From positions 53,134,001-53,198,000 of the forward strand of contig OZ231127.1 in NCBI GenBank assembly GCA_965153355.1: a stretch of DNA of 64,000 nucleotides, written 5' to 3'. The translations under genes and the position numbers were made by a program. Origin of the DNA: Flaccisagitta enflata (taxonomy: Eukaryota > Chaetognatha > Sagittoidea > Aphragmophora). This document shows, in pieces, positions 1 to 21,415 of this stretch. The notes under the pieces are model-generated. The model worked only from the letters and a program-made list of their open reading frames with translations. It had not been told where the DNA came from and did not search any database. Position 1 is the first letter of the stretch. Every line of letters begins with the position of its first letter.

Positions 1-2028
1 ACGTTGGACGTGTTGGACATCGTCGAGTTCATGGAGCTGCTGTTCGACGACGTCCGAACTGAGCCGGAGTCTTTGTTGATTTCCGTCATGTTGTTCTCGT
101 GTTTGGCGCTTTTCGTTCCATGCGTCGCGCTTCTCAATCTCAGTAAAAGTAATTTCGGCGCCAGATCCACAGACAGGTAATTCATAAAGCGGGTTGGAGT
201 GGTCATCACATTCCATGCACTAGCTTGAGATGTTGAATCGGTTGCAAACTTTCCACGCGCGACATGATGATAATAAGCTGGATCGATGGAAAATATATAT
301 GTGGCTTGTGGAACAATTTATCCTATATAAAACTCATACAATTAATCAAAAGGAAACAGAAATTGAACAAAATTTGGAAAAGATATGGACATTTATATAG
401 AGTAAGCTTCCATTACATACACATACATACCTAATCTGTGGTCTTTTGAAACACTATCAAAATTCCTTAGGCATATCCTTTTTACTAAATGTGTCATATT
501 TTCCTATCTTAAAGAATAAATATCTTAATATTTTATTTAGAAATAATGAATATTTTAGGGAAAGGGTGTTGTTAGAGCTGTCTTCTGGCATTGATCGGGA
601 CCATCAACTCAGCCCAATTTTGGTTAGAGTTGACCTACAGTAGGACCCCGCCTCTTCGGTCCCATTGGGACTAAAGATTTTTCACCTTTATCTCAGGTTT
701 ACCTTTAAAGAGAGGTAAAATAATATTAAATATTATTATTTAGGACCTTAAAATGTTGACCTTTATTGATGGGGAACCTTTAAAGGCGGGGCTGTTATTG
801 CGGGGTCCCACTGTAATTGAAAAAAGAGAACCAAGGTGTCCACATCCCTAGTTGAGCCCCTTTATCCTAATTAGGGGGGTGGGATTTAGGAGAATCTTTA
901 CTATATATGGTTATGGTTATGATTTTTAGTGATTAAAGGGAAAAAGGCCTTCATCTCCAAAGAAGATATATCATGGGATGATAAGTCACCATGAAGGGTA
1001 AAAAAGTTTTAGTACTTGTCCAAAAAATTTTTTTATAAACTATCAAACCATACAGCTTCTGGTCATCAGTTGGAGTCCTGTACCTTAAAGGGTTTCGACC
1101 CATATATATATACATATTTACATACAAAAGTATCCACATACATATATGTACACCTCCAAGACCCAAGTACAGGCGGGTCGCACTTCAACAAAAGTGCCCT
1201 CCACTGTTTGGTTTGAAGAGATCATTTGTATAATGCAGTAGGATTCAGAAATCAGGTTATAACCACAACAAAACAATACAGAAAACGATGAAAACATCCA
1301 AGTATCATCTTATGTACATGAAAGCGCAAAAAACAACTTGATTGATAATTCGATCAATATCATGCATATGTTTATATACTCACAATCTCTCTCTGGCTAG
1401 GTTGACTAAGATGTAGTGTTTTTCTTATGTACTATTAAGTGTGAAAAATAAGTGAAATTTTGCTTCCTTTTTCAGTTTTTCTTCTTTATCTTGGCAAGGA
1501 AGGTGTGCCGGTGGTCCCTCGCGGACTTATTGTTAATCCCCCCCTAATCTGTTGCTGCTTATCCCCCATTCTACACTCTACCATAGACGCATCCAAGTTG
1601 TATATCTCTTGCTGAATCTCTTCGTCGTCAACATCCCTTTCCTGGTGATCCGACTGTTGGTCAAGCATCACCACGAAGAAGGCATGTTGTCCGTGATGAT
1701 CATCAAAAACGCCATCTTGATCGCCGCCGCGTGTAGAGAACTCTTCCACGTCTACGTCCACATCGTCAAATGCCGAGGCGCGTCCATCCAACAAAAGACG
1801 ACAAACGATGGACACTCGGGAAAGGAAGACAATCAGGATGACAATGGAAAGAAGTCGTCATCATCATCATCATCATGGGCTATTAATGTCGGAGGTGAAG
1901 AGACGAACGGCGTTAAAGGAGTCAGCATCAAACAATTGAAAGATGAAGATGAAATCAACCAAAATGTCCAAAAAGAAATACACGACTCTCCATCAGCATC
2001 CAGTTTGTCTACTGTCATTAGCCAATGA
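1..2028 (+). CDS. TMEM26-like membrane protein, copy 1, 3' part (two last exons)
   Basis: Two coding exons are visible: 1-176 (cut by the window edge) and 1587-2028, joined across a GT-AG intron (donor GTAATT at 177, acceptor ending CATAG at 1586). The first reads TLDVLDIVEF...SKSNFGARSTDR. The second begins RRIQVVYLLLNLF and holds two hydrophobic segments, then a Ser/Lys/Asp-rich tail with a seven-Ser run, ending TVISQ and a stop at 2026-2028. Order and spacing match the C-terminal half of vertebrate TMEM26 (segment near 'AADILEF', then 'FLVVRL...KNFLVVVLQLY'). TMEM26 is a multi-pass membrane protein; its biochemical activity is poorly known. The adjacent complete copy at 6411-10559 has the same exon borders and phases, so these are tandem duplicates. 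The 5' exons lie outside the window. Confidence 0.8.
638..813. mobile_element. Pogo/Tigger-like MITE in TMEM26 copy 1 intron 4
   Basis: Terminal inverted repeats CAGTAGGACCCCGC and GCGGGGTCCCACTG are flanked by TA on both sides. Length about 176 bp, no coding capacity. The CAGT(R/T)GAACCYCG-type terminus with TA duplication is typical of pogo/Tigger elements. It sits in the last intron of copy 1. Confidence 0.7.
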
Positions 2029-2226
2029 CAGGGAACCCTATTTCGCCTTGTTTTCAATTGTGACTGAGGCTGTCGTTGACAGATACTGTTGTTTCGTGTG
2101 TTCATCCATCCATTTATCCGTCGGCCCAATTGTTAGATCTTTTTTTCTCAGACTTAATGGATTGAGTACGTTGATTAGTTTTAATTCCAACGTTAATTGA
2201 TGTTTTGCTTTTCTCTTTCTCTCATT

Positions 2227-2232
2227 AATAAA
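2227..2232 (+). promoter_or_regulatory. AATAAA polyadenylation signal of TMEM26-like copy 1
   Basis: A canonical AATAAA hexamer lies about 200 nt after the stop codon of copy 1, on the same strand and in AT-rich sequence. It is the first good candidate downstream. Confidence 0.5.
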
Positions 2233-2913
2233 AAAAGTAACAGAACCGATCGACCAACCGACCGAAAGACAAATAACCTTTAGACTTAGAGCCACGTTTA
2301 CCCAACTTATGATTCGGTTCGATATTTTTTTTTTTGCTTTCATCTGCATCCATTTGATAATTTTACTGTCTATTCATTTTGGTGCCCGGGTTTGTCTTGA
2401 CACCTTTCTTCAGCCCGAAGGCGTTGAAATCCATTATTTGTTTTCTCACCCGCACTTATTTGGTGGTCTTTTACGACCCTACCTTCTTGAGAGGCGAAGA
2501 GTGGTCAACAGAGTTTTGAACGTTGATGTTTCTGATAGTGTATCTTTATTCCAGTTATTTCATCGATGTAGTTGATTGATATGGGTTTTTTTTTCTATTA
2601 TTCTATATCTTTTTTCTATATTTTTTCTATATTGAATGTGTTCTATGAATTTAATGATGACATTGCATTATGACTTACCTTCAGCCAAATGAAACCTCAG
2701 CTGACCATTTATCTCGATATCTTCTGTTTGTTATCCAAATTTTGATGAACAGAACGGGGTCGCGATCGATGAGATTCCACCAATTGCCAATTGCTAGTTA
2801 TAAATCCGAGTTTATCTCGCAAAAGCAGCTAGATGTACATCTGCGAAGATAACAACAAGCCCAATGGATTGCTTTCTTTTAAATCTTTTTCAATGAAGAG
2901 ATTTCATCGGAGA

Positions 2914-3123
2914 ACAAGTGACGCGGGGTCACAATATCGTTGCGGACGGGTGGGCAGGAGCATCCAACCCCCATCCATACCCCGAGTCCCCCACTCAAAT
3001 GCACAAAAAGCATCTAAAACACTTGTTTCCTCACTTTTCAACTCGAGTCCACGGACCAACCAACGGATGGACGGACGGACGGACGGACAAAGCCTCTTAC
3101 AGAGTTGCGTGTCCGCAACTAAA
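2914..3123 (+). mobile_element. HINE/pearl-like non-autonomous element, subfamily D
   Basis: Starts ACAAGTGACGCGGGGTCAC, has subterminal GTTGCGGAC and GGGTGGGCAGG, a tetranucleotide core (GGACGGACGGAC), then AAAGCCTCTTA and a 3' hairpin GTTGCG-TGTC-CGCAAC before CTAAA. No ORF. These are hallmarks of Helentron-associated elements. Confidence 0.7.
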
Positions 3124-3197
3124 TATAGATAATTCACAGTGACCGTGATCTGCCTATAACAACGATGTTTACAAGCCCAAGGGAGAAATTTCTTTAT

Positions 3198-3382
3198 TGA
3201 TGCGTCCTCGCATCTTTATAAGAGGGTGCGTCCGTAGATATGTCTGTCCGTAACGCAATTATTTCTTGATTTTTTTTATCTTTTTTTCTGTTTTTTTTTT
3301 TTTTAAATTTGTTTTTTTGTTTTTTTGTTTTTTGTTATTTTTTTGAAAGAGGACGCATCTATTGGACATCTCTTGACCTTGT
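3198..3382 (-). mobile_element. HINE/pearl-like element, subfamily C
   Basis: Hairpin GATGCG-TCCT-CGCATC at one end; at the other GGACGCATC, then ...CTCTTGACCTTGTT. The core is T-rich rather than tetranucleotide. Same end structure as the 0.9-kb copy at 41341-42264. Confidence 0.65.
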
Positions 3383-3517
3383 TCAATGAATAGATATCAC
3401 GTTGACCGAAACCTGCTTTCTTGCTGATGTGCAAACATTCAAGGATCGTACATGGTCAGCAGTACCCGTTGCTGTACTGACGCGTCGTAGAATTCAGGGG
3501 GAACGTCTCTCTTTCTT

Positions 3518-3886
<369 letters not shown>

Positions 3887-4870
3887 ACTCTCTTGGTGTT
3901 CTTCTTCTCTCTTCCCCAATCAAAGTAGCTTTCCATTTCCTCTTTTCCATCAAATGTCATATTCCTTTTCTCGACGAAGCAGCACTACAATTATACAACA
4001 ATCAACAAAATTTACACCAACAATCAACCTTTTTAATAACGTATCAAGCCTTCTATCCTCTTGTCTTTCTGCCTTTCATCGCTTTTTGCGAAAGCTTGTA
4101 TAAAAATCACCAGGGACACTTCTGACACCATCATCGTCGCTTTGTTCAAGCTGACGATGGCGGTTTTTTCTCTGTCTGAATACTTCCACAAGAAAGAATT
4201 TTAGTCGCAACCATCGAGCATTTGGTAAGGAGCACTGTTCTAACATAGTTACCAGATCGTGCACATTTTCACTCTTGAGATGTTTCAAGAAAGTTGAGAC
4301 AGTTAATTGTGGGATGAATACATAACTAACATGTCAAGCAAAGATAAAAAGCATCATGATAAATTCTAAAACTGTTTTGCATTTACAAAAGCACGTCTTT
4401 TTTTGCCATTTAGAATTAAGCGCGAACCTCCTTGTAGACAAATCAACTTTTTTCCTCCAAAATGTTTTTTCTATTTTCAGGTGTTTTCTTGCAATAAAAA
4501 CAAAAAACAGTTGTGCGATTATGCATTATGGTGACCATTATGCAAATTGAAGTTCCTTGGCCCGATAAACCTTTTTAGAAGTATTCACTCAACAGAGATA
4601 TTGCGCGACAAGAAATATCGCGATTTGAATTTGCCGTAAATACTGGTTTGGCAGTGTCAATTTATTTCTAAGCCGTTTATAATGTATGAAAAAGCAGCCA
4701 GTTCTTCTACTCATCCTCAACTGGCGATACAAATATCAACTTAATCATTATCTTTGTCTGATTTTTAGATATAGGAAAAGTCAATAAGTCTTCTTGCCCA
4801 GAATGCTACGGCACTTTTTACATCATTGAAATTTGTCTTTATTTTTAGTCCACAATATAGTTTGAGGGAA
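3887..4870. other. Intergenic sequence without recognisable content
   Basis: AT-rich single-copy-looking sequence between the two TMEM26-like genes. I see no splice-bounded conserved exon, RNA gene or element ends here. Confidence 0.5.
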
Positions 4871-4875
4871 AATAA

Positions 4876-5395
4876 CTGGACCCGTTTTTGGTTGTGGGAC
4901 CCATTTTTTTATCTCATTTTCATTGATTGTACCTATTTCTATTAGTCAGAGGACCCGTTTTTTAGAGACTTAGAAAATAAAAAACGGGTCCACTGACTGA
5001 CAAAAACAGGTCCGTTCACCAAAAACAGGTCCGCAATCAATAGGTTATAATAGGAATATGCGGTAAAGCCATTTTTTAGGAAGCAATTTTCCTCATCATT
5101 GTACTGGTCTCACTATGCAGTGGTGAGTTATTCTCATGTATGATATTGAACAGAGCTCTTCTTTTTTTCACCAAGAGGACCCGTTCTGACTATAATAAAA
5201 AGGTGAATGGACCTGTTTTTCTTTAGTCAGAGGACCCATTTTTCATGGACCCATTTTTTGCACTCACGGGACCTGTTTTTCACGCTCATAGGACCCATCA
5301 AGTAAACCCATTTTTGACAGTCAGGGGACCCGTTTTTACGGGTCCCTAATGTAAAAACAGGTCCTACAACCAAAAAATGGGACCCGTTTTTATCT
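4876..5395. repeat. Element built of GGACCCGTTTTT motifs
   Basis: The motif GGACCCGTTTTT or its complement recurs more than a dozen times in both orientations in about 520 bp. Related segments reading TTTTTGGTTGTGGGACCC face each other at the two ends, suggesting a foldback element. No ORF. Confidence 0.55.
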
Positions 5396-5424
5396 ATTGA
5401 GAAAACAAGTTTAAACTAGGTTGT

Positions 5425-5604
5425 GTAGTCGCGTGCTACGCGACTCTACTCCCCGCTTTGTCGTCGGTCCGTCGGTCGGTACTTTTTTTGGTTTTTTTGC
5501 GGTTTTTGGCCTCACTGCTCCTGCCCAAATGATCAAGTGACCTCAAATACAGCCCCTGCCCCCCCCCCGCACGCGACTGGGGTAGCCGTGTATCCGGCCT
5601 TGTT
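5425..5604 (-). mobile_element. HINE/pearl-like element, subfamily A
   Basis: Terminal hairpin AGTCGCGT-GCT-ACGCGACT, a GTCGGTCCGTCGGTCGGT core, CTGCTCCTGCCCAAAT, subterminal CGCACGCGACTGGGGTAG, ending GTATCCGGCCTTGTT. The subterminal motif is complementary to the hairpin arm. Confidence 0.75.
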
Positions 5605-6410
5605 CTAATCAGCTCAGGAATCAGGGATTTCAATCCATTCGCATTTAAGTTATAAATGTATCATACAATTGTATATCCTATATCTATATCTTTTCCATTC
5701 CTACATCTTATCATTTTTTTTCTTCAAAATTCGCATCTTCAATTGATCTTTCAAATGAGACCAAGCTGGTTCCTGTATCTTTATCTGTTTAGAAATGAGA
5801 GCTGAATGAAGAAAATTTTTGCTTTTTGCAAGTGTGGTGGGCAAATTTTTGTTTGCTTATGGAAGATGGTGCACTGGTGCATTGCGCCAAATGTACTGAA
5901 AAATCGATGAGTCCAATTCAGAACTCAAAGATTCAAACGGGAAACCTGCAGAACAGCATTCAGAGCAGTGCTAAAATGAATTACATTAGAGGTTTGAAAC
6001 AACATCACTCCAGAGTACCCCCTGTCTCTCTACGAGTCCATGCCAAAGCATATGGTGAATGCCCAACATGGTCACTCTTAATATTAAATACATTTTGATA
6101 TGTGTGCTGCTCTCACATGGTCAACAAATAAACTTATACACCCACTGTCCGGATCTTTATGGCCAAGATAGTACTTCAAAATTGCAGAATATCGATATCG
6201 CAATGATACGAAAATTCAAATGGTATGTTTGTCATGAAAGTTGGATTACGTTATAACGAAAACCATCGAATAGAAGGACACGATCCTTAGTAGCTATCAA
6301 TGGTGTCACACCTATCCTTTAATATTTTCAGCACATACTCCCTCATATTATTGGAGGCGTCATAATGGTAGTTTTATCGGTATCATAACGGCATCAATAT
6401 CGTCATCATC

Positions 6411-10559
<4,149 letters not shown>

Positions 10560-12060
10560 AAAGCGTTAATTTTGAAGTTTTTGTTTTCACTGTTCACATT
10601 TTTGTAAAATTCGTATTTAAATCAGGATTATGGCTGTAGAAAAAAAGAATATCTTAGTCGCTTGCATTTAGTCTATTGATTTTCATGTCAGTGATTCCGT
10701 CCGTCCATGGACGTAGGAGACGCCACATCTGCCACTAGGGTGACCTAACGTAGGCTCATAGTCAAATCTCATCATGATGCCCTTGGAGAAAATGCGACCA
10801 TTTTGTACATACATGATAAATACAAAACTTGATCTAGGGTAGAAGGTGGATTGCCTAAGTTGGAATTGGGATATGAGTACCATTTTTTTGTCAAAATTAA
10901 TGTATTAGAGGATGAAAGGTACAATTTCTATACTCATTTTTAAAATTTTTACCCAGGGGCCCACATATTTTAGGCAAGAGGTAAGATGCGCGAAAATCGC
11001 AAAAACGCAAAAAAGCAGTTAATTTTGGCTCACTTTGTTTTTTAATATTTTCTCTATGGATTGATGAGAAACTTTTGAGTTAGTTTTGTTTAACAGAAAT
11101 TTAGTAGAAGAATTTGAATTTTTTGGAAATAGATGACAGTTGCTCCTGGGGACCCCTCCAGAGGTCCTTATGAAGCCCCAAAATGGTAAAAATAACTAAA
11201 GTAATACAGTTGAGCTTCACAAGTGCACATTTCAAGGGACTGAGCAAAAAGATGCCACATAGTGAAGCTGCCTTATTGCCAATATAGAAAAAAAAACTAA
11301 AAAATCTTTCATGAAACTGTAGGTTGCATGCCTCATGCATGCCTCATTAATATAATAATATAATAATATAATGTATAGCAACCAACACAGACCCCTAAGG
11401 GGTCCAAACAAATGGTTGCTGTTAGTACAAAAACCTTAAACGTAAGATATTGTTTGATTTCTTCACGTATTCACAAGTTGATAGATTTTAGTTTGTTTTT
11501 AGATCCTAATAGTCCCAAAACAATTCCAATAATATGATGTTGTCATTGTTGTTGTCATTGTCGTTGTTGCTGATATCGCCTATTTTGTTGCTGTTGTTGT
11601 CATTGTCATCGTCATTATTGATATAGTTCCAATATCATCGGTGTTTTTGGTGTCGCCGCTGCTATCGCCGTTGCTGTTTATATTTGTTTCGCCGTAATTG
11701 TCGCCACAGCGCCATTAGAGGGTGCGCTCTAGCAGTGCTCCACTCTGTTTCTTGCTGAGTTTTCTTCATTGAGGTCAATAAAGATGTGAATCTTATGTGA
11801 AGATACAGTAATTAGGTTGCGACATAAACCTATTTAGTCTAAGGGCCCCTGAGGGGACTCACATAGTGTCCCCAAATAGCTCAAAAAGTAAAAATAACCA
11901 TAATCATACCATTTTTGATAGTTTTGTTTCTTTATCATAATGAAGTGGCAAATCTTTTATTCAGACGCTATCATCAAGTGTAGGAAAGCTCAATATGAAT
12001 GAAAGTGACAGCTTACCCCCCTGATGGGCATTTCCTAAGGGCCTAAAGTACCCAAAACAA

Positions 12061-12784
12061 ACAAGTCATGTGTGGTCACAATATGATTGCGGACTGGTGG
12101 GCAGGGGCATCTAACCCCCATTTACACCCCTACCCCCATCCCACACACACATACACAACTAGTCATCCAAGGATCGCATATGGTCAGCGGTGCCCGATGC
12201 CCTGCTTGGAGTGGTCTGCTAAAGGAGTGGAGTGAGAGCAGGGCAGCGGCCCTAAAGGGCTGATGTCCTGTAGGACACAGGGGTGAATTTCCAGACGTCC
12301 TGAGAGGGCAAATTTGTGGGCATTTTCTTGCCTGAGAGGTTCGATCTTTTGCCTGAGAGGGTTGATTTTTGGCCTGATAGGGTTGATTTTGGCTCTGAAA
12401 GAAGCATATTTTGGGCTCAAGAGCTAATTTCAGGTCTCAGAGGGTTGATTTTAGGCTTGGGAGGGCTAACATTTGATCTAAAAGGGTTGTTTGAGTCTAT
12501 TAGGGTTGATTTTGGGCATGAAGGGGATAATTAGGGGCCTTAAGAGGGCTGATTTGAGGTCCAAGAGGGGCCCGAGTAGCCTCAGGGGGGGACTGACAGA
12601 TGGATGTATAAACAAATGTCTGAAAATTCACCCCTGTGTCCTACGGGACATCAGCCCTTTGGGGCTGCTGCCCAAAAAGTATCTAAGACACTTGTTCCAC
12701 TTTTCAACTTGATGACCCTGAACCAATGGACAGAAGGGGGAATGGACAAACAAAGCTTCTAAAAGATTTGCATGTCCGCAATTA
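12061..12784 (+). mobile_element. HINE subfamily D interrupted by a foldback element
   Basis: The left part (ACAAGTCATGTGTGGTCAC to CACACACATACACAA) and right part (AAAGTATCTAAGACACTTG to TGTCCGCAATTAAA) align with the halves of the intact D copies at 2914 and 33390. The middle 12159-12676 is foreign. Confidence 0.65.
12159..12676. mobile_element. GGGCAGCGGCC foldback element (nested in HINE D)
   Basis: Opposed segments GGGCAGCGGCCCTAAAGGGC / GATGTCCTGTAGGACACAGG and their complements enclose a tandem array of about 24-30 bp (GAGAGGGTTGATTTTGG). The left end has an extra part, CTAGTCATCCAAGGATCGCA then GGTCAGCGGTGCCCGATGCC. No transposase. Confidence 0.65.
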
Positions 12785-13193
12785 AACAGTGACAAAATTT
12801 TAATATTATGCTGAATTTATTTAATTATTTTGCTTCAAAGTAGATGGACTGGCTTGTCACTTGTGCATACCGTTTTTGGAAAATTTTCTCTCTTTGTTCA
12901 TATATTCATTCATCCTATCATTAATCTATTCTTACAATGATACATTCATTCATTTACTGACTCATTCATACATACATTCATTGTTTCTTTCATTAGTGAA
13001 TGAAGAGAGTTGCTCTTAAACAGACTCTGTCCTTCATCCGTCACCATAGTGTTGCTCCTTGTTGGCCTTGCATTTTCGGCTTCAAACGTTAAGCATTTGT
13101 CTGTCTGTACTCAGCTGAATCCTTTTATCACTTTAATGCCTGAATAGCATCTCCTCTCTCCCTCCTTTTTTCAAGAAATTAAAAACAAAATAA

Positions 13194-13367
13194 ACAAGGC
13201 CAGATACACGGCTACCGAAGTTGCGTGCGGGTGGGCAGGGGCCATATTTGAGGTCATCAGACCATTTGGGCTGGAGCAGTGGGGTCAAAAAAATAAAATC
13301 ATAAAAAAAAGTAAAACGTGACTGACGGACGGACGAAGCGGGTTGTAGAGTCACATGCACGCCACTA
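13194..13367 (+). mobile_element. HINE subfamily A
   Basis: Starts ACAAGGCCAGATACACGGC, then GTTGCGTGCGGGTGGGCAGG, a GACGGACGGAC core, AGCGGGTTGTAGAGTC and the degenerate hairpin arm GCACGCCACTAAAA. Confidence 0.7.
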
Positions 13368-13482
13368 AAAAAAACTGTTAAACCACTGTTGCACATTTGG
13401 CAATGTCAAGTTGCAAGCTTCTATTTTCAAATGCAAGAAGCAGCTGCTTATTGATGAATCAGTTATCATATCAACAATTTTA

Positions 13483-14180
13483 CAGTTAAACCCTGCTTTA
13501 ACGGATTTCAGGGGACCAACAATTTTCTTCTGTTATAAGCTAATATCAGTTATTGCCAACAAAAGAAAACTAGTCATCCAAGGATTGCACATGGTCAGCG
13601 GTACCCGATGCCCTGCTGGGAGTGATCCAGTGAAAAAGTGGAGTGAGAGCAGAGCAGGGCCCCAAAGGGCCGATGTCCTGTAGAACACAGGGGGGAATTT
13701 CGAGACGTCCGTCCTTCCTGAGGAGGCTCTAGATGGCTGATATAGGCCACTGAAGGCATATTTGAGGGCTGGAGGGCATAATTGAGGCACGGAGGGCTGA
13801 TTTGAGGTTTGGAGGGCTGGTTTCATGCTTTGAGGGCTGATTGAAGTTCTGGAGGGCACTTTTGAGGTCTGGAGGGCAGTCTTGAGGCATGGGGAGGGGG
13901 CTGATTTGAAGCCGAGAGGGCTGATTTGAGGCCTGGAGGGGTAAATTGAGGTCTGGGAGGGCTAATCTGAGGCCTTGATGGTCAACGGGGGGGGACGGAC
14001 GGAAAGACGGAAGGACGGAAGGACGGAAGGATGGACGTCTCAAAATTCCCCCCTGTGTTCTACAGGACATCGGCCCTTTGGGGCCGCTGCCCAAAAAGAA
14101 ATATACTTTAAAGGACCAAAAATTTTTATCTTTTATAGCAATTCCATTGGTGGCGGGTCCGGTAGAGTGGGGTTCAACTG
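13483..14180. mobile_element. Pogo/Tigger-like MITE split by a foldback element
   Basis: Ends CAGTTAAACCCTGCTTTAAC and GTGGGGTTCAACTG, flanked by TA. The intact relative is at 31393-31596. Positions 13570-14097 are an inserted GGGCAGCGGCC foldback element. Confidence 0.65.
13570..14097. mobile_element. GGGCAGCGGCC foldback element (nested in MITE)
   Basis: CTAGTCATCCAAGGATTGCA and GGTCAGCGGTACCCGATGCC at the left. Inverted GCCGATGTCCTGTAGAACAC arms frame a TGGAGGGCTGATTTGAGG array, and GGGGCCGCTGCCC is at the right end. Confidence 0.65.
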
Positions 14181-15124
14181 TATGTATGGTAAATGAATAC
14201 ATGAAAGAATGAATGAATAAACAAATGAATGAATAAACAAATGAATAGGTGAATGAATGGAAGAATTATTCCAAGAACAGCATGCAGGTGTAACATACCA
14301 GTCTTTTGATGTAATAGCAAAACTTCAGAACATTTTTGGCTATTTTAGGTCTTTTAGGCTCTCTGGAAGGGCCCATTGGGAGTCATAAACCTTTACTTTT
14401 ATTCAAATTATATCCTTCTCACTAGATGACAGTTTCTAGATAGATGATTTAGCATTTTATTGTTATAAAGAAAAAAAATGAAAATGCCATGATTTTGGTC
14501 ATTTCTTCTTATTTCTGGTTTGTTGGGGCCCGTGGATAAGCCCCCTCAGGAGCTTTGAAACTTCTTTTTTGTACCTATCCAATAAATGACAGTATCTAAA
14601 CTTGAAATACACTTCTCTAACAACCTGAATGGCAAAAACATAGTTTTTTAGGCAATTTCCTTTTATTTTTCTTCATTACGGGACTTTTGGGGGCCCCTGG
14701 AGGGGCCCCAAGGGTTACTGTTCTCTATTGATTTAGTCTTAAACATCCTAATACTAAATATCCTTCAAACAGGAGCAATCCTAAGGTTTTTCAACCATCT
14801 ATTGAGTTGATTTGAAAAAAAACCGTAAGCAATCAAAAATTTGATTTTCATGTTTTTCCGCGATTTTTGGCGATGTAGCTCTAATCTTCATACCTTGGGC
14901 CCCTGGGTAAAAATTTTGATTTCTGCCTTGGGGACTGTTTTAAACATCTTTAAAAACATTAAATTTGATTTAAAAAAGGTACTCAGATCTCATTTTGAAA
15001 TTTTTCCCCAGGGGCCCCATCGACCTTCTACCCTACTTGATCACCCCCAAATTTAGGATTTCTCATGTATCATGGAAATGGTGTTATTTTCCCCGCGGGC
15101 CTCATGAGACATGAATATGACCCC

Positions 15125-15670
15125 ACTCTATGCCACCCTATCTACCACGTCCGCCACAACCGTCACATCAACCATGTCCGTCACATCCGCCATGTCTGCC
15201 ATATCCGCCACATCCATCACGTCCACCACGTCTGCCATGTCTGCTATATCCGCCATATCCGCCTGATCCATCACGTCGACCGCGTCCGCCATGTCTGTCA
15301 TATCCGCCACATCCATCACGTCGACCACGTCCGCCATGTCTGTCATATCCGCCACATCCATCACGTCCACCAAGTCCGCCATGTCTGTCATATCCGCCAC
15401 ATCCATCACATCCACCATGTCCGCCATGTCTGCCATATCCGCCACATCCATCACGTCCACCATGTCCGCCATGTCTGCCATATCCGCCACATCCATCACG
15501 TCCACCAAGTCTGCCATGTCTGTCATATCCGCCACATCCATCACGTCCCCAATGTCCTCCATGTCTGGTATATCCGCCACATCCATCACGTTCACTACGT
15601 CCGTCATATTTGCCTTGTCCACCACATCCCCCATTACCACCACGTCTGTTTAGTCTGCCACCACCGCCAC
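15125..15670. repeat. 45-bp minisatellite (CCGCCATGTCTGCCATATCC type)
   Basis: About 12 units of a 45-bp repeat made of 9-bp sub-blocks close to (CAT/CAC)(ATC/GTC)CGC. The period is a multiple of three and stop-free in several frames on both strands, so the His/Val, Pro-rich and Met-Asp-Val ORFs are not evidence of coding. It adjoins the right inverted segment of the 10.7-15.1 kb region. Confidence 0.85.
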
Positions 15671-16583
15671 GGCATGAGTCATGGTAGACATTCGGTCCAA
15701 AATCTCATTCCGTTTTGAATCGAGAAAAAATGTTACACTAAAATAAGAAATTGAGCTGATTTTGTTATTTTGCCGTTGAAATAAAAATTGATTTCACTTT
15801 TAGCTTGAAATAAAAAAATTCTGTTTTGTTCCCCATGTGTCCGCCTGTCATACTTTTATTGATTAACGCCCGCTTTTCTGGTTATAGCTAACACTGTTGC
15901 CAATCTTACTGCAACACAGTTGTAGTCTTGCAAAGCTTTAATTAGTTGAAACTTGAAAGTAGAAACTAGGGATGTGGAGGCGAATGACCGCTACCAATTT
16001 GGTGGGAGGGATAGCTACTAGTATTTGAACTGCAAAGTGGAAGCGAAAGTGATGGAAGCGGCTATAAAACGACCGCTTCCACATTTCTTATGAAACTACC
16101 TTCCATTCTCTGGTTCTTGCGTGTCAAGTTATGTGTTCATCGCTCAGTCCCAACATTCACCTCCCCTAATCACCTGTAATCACTAGTAGTGATATTTGTA
16201 GTGATTCACTACAAATATCGGTAGCAGCAACCATAGCTAGCTGGTACCGTATGCACGCTGGAAACTTGCTGTTCAAAACGATGCTGTCTTGAGATCAATA
16301 TTCTTATGTCATTAAGCAAAAAATTAGTTTCTTGTCGAACCCATCGTTTCACTATCCAAAGGTCGATATTTATCGGCCTCGCCTGAACTCTGATGATAAC
16401 GATCAAGTTGTCAGAAAAAGCTCTTTCTTCGTCGTCGATTCGGTCAAAAACGAAACAAAAATTTCTCTCCATAATTGACCCAATTTCTTGTTAGGAACTC
16501 CAATTAAATCTTTTCAAAGTGAATCTAGAGTTGAACCAAAACCGAAATCGTTTCTTTCTTTTAATTATTTGATAACAAAAAGA

Positions 16584-21355
<4,772 letters not shown>

Positions 21356-21375
<20 letters not shown>

Positions 21376-21415
21376 GTGCAATGTAGATGATGATACCATC
21401 TTTTGAGTGCAGTGC
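21356..21415 (+). repeat. 30-bp tandem duplication across the SDR stop codon
   Basis: GATACCATCTTTTGAGTGCA occurs twice, first containing the in-frame TGA at 21373-21375 and again about 30 bp downstream, so the stop codon and its context are duplicated. Confidence 0.8.

Larger units (their letters stand above)
10690..15140. repeat. Region framed by inverted homologous segments (10690-11070 and 14830-15140)
   Basis: The left segment (CTAGGGTAGAAGGTGGATTG, then GGGGCCCACAT and CGCGAAAATCGC) reappears inverted at the right (CGATTTTTGGCGATG, GGGCCCCTGGGT, CGACCTTCTACCCTAC). Both flanks hold GGGGCC-rich text. The middle contains a subfamily D HINE, two foldback elements, an A-type HINE and a Tigger-like MITE. 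It may be one old element or two copies in opposite orientation. Confidence 0.45.

Noticed and set aside
15065-15718. His-, Pro- and Asp/Val-rich ORFs
   Set aside because: Products of a 45-bp minisatellite with period divisible by three; no start context, exons or similarity.
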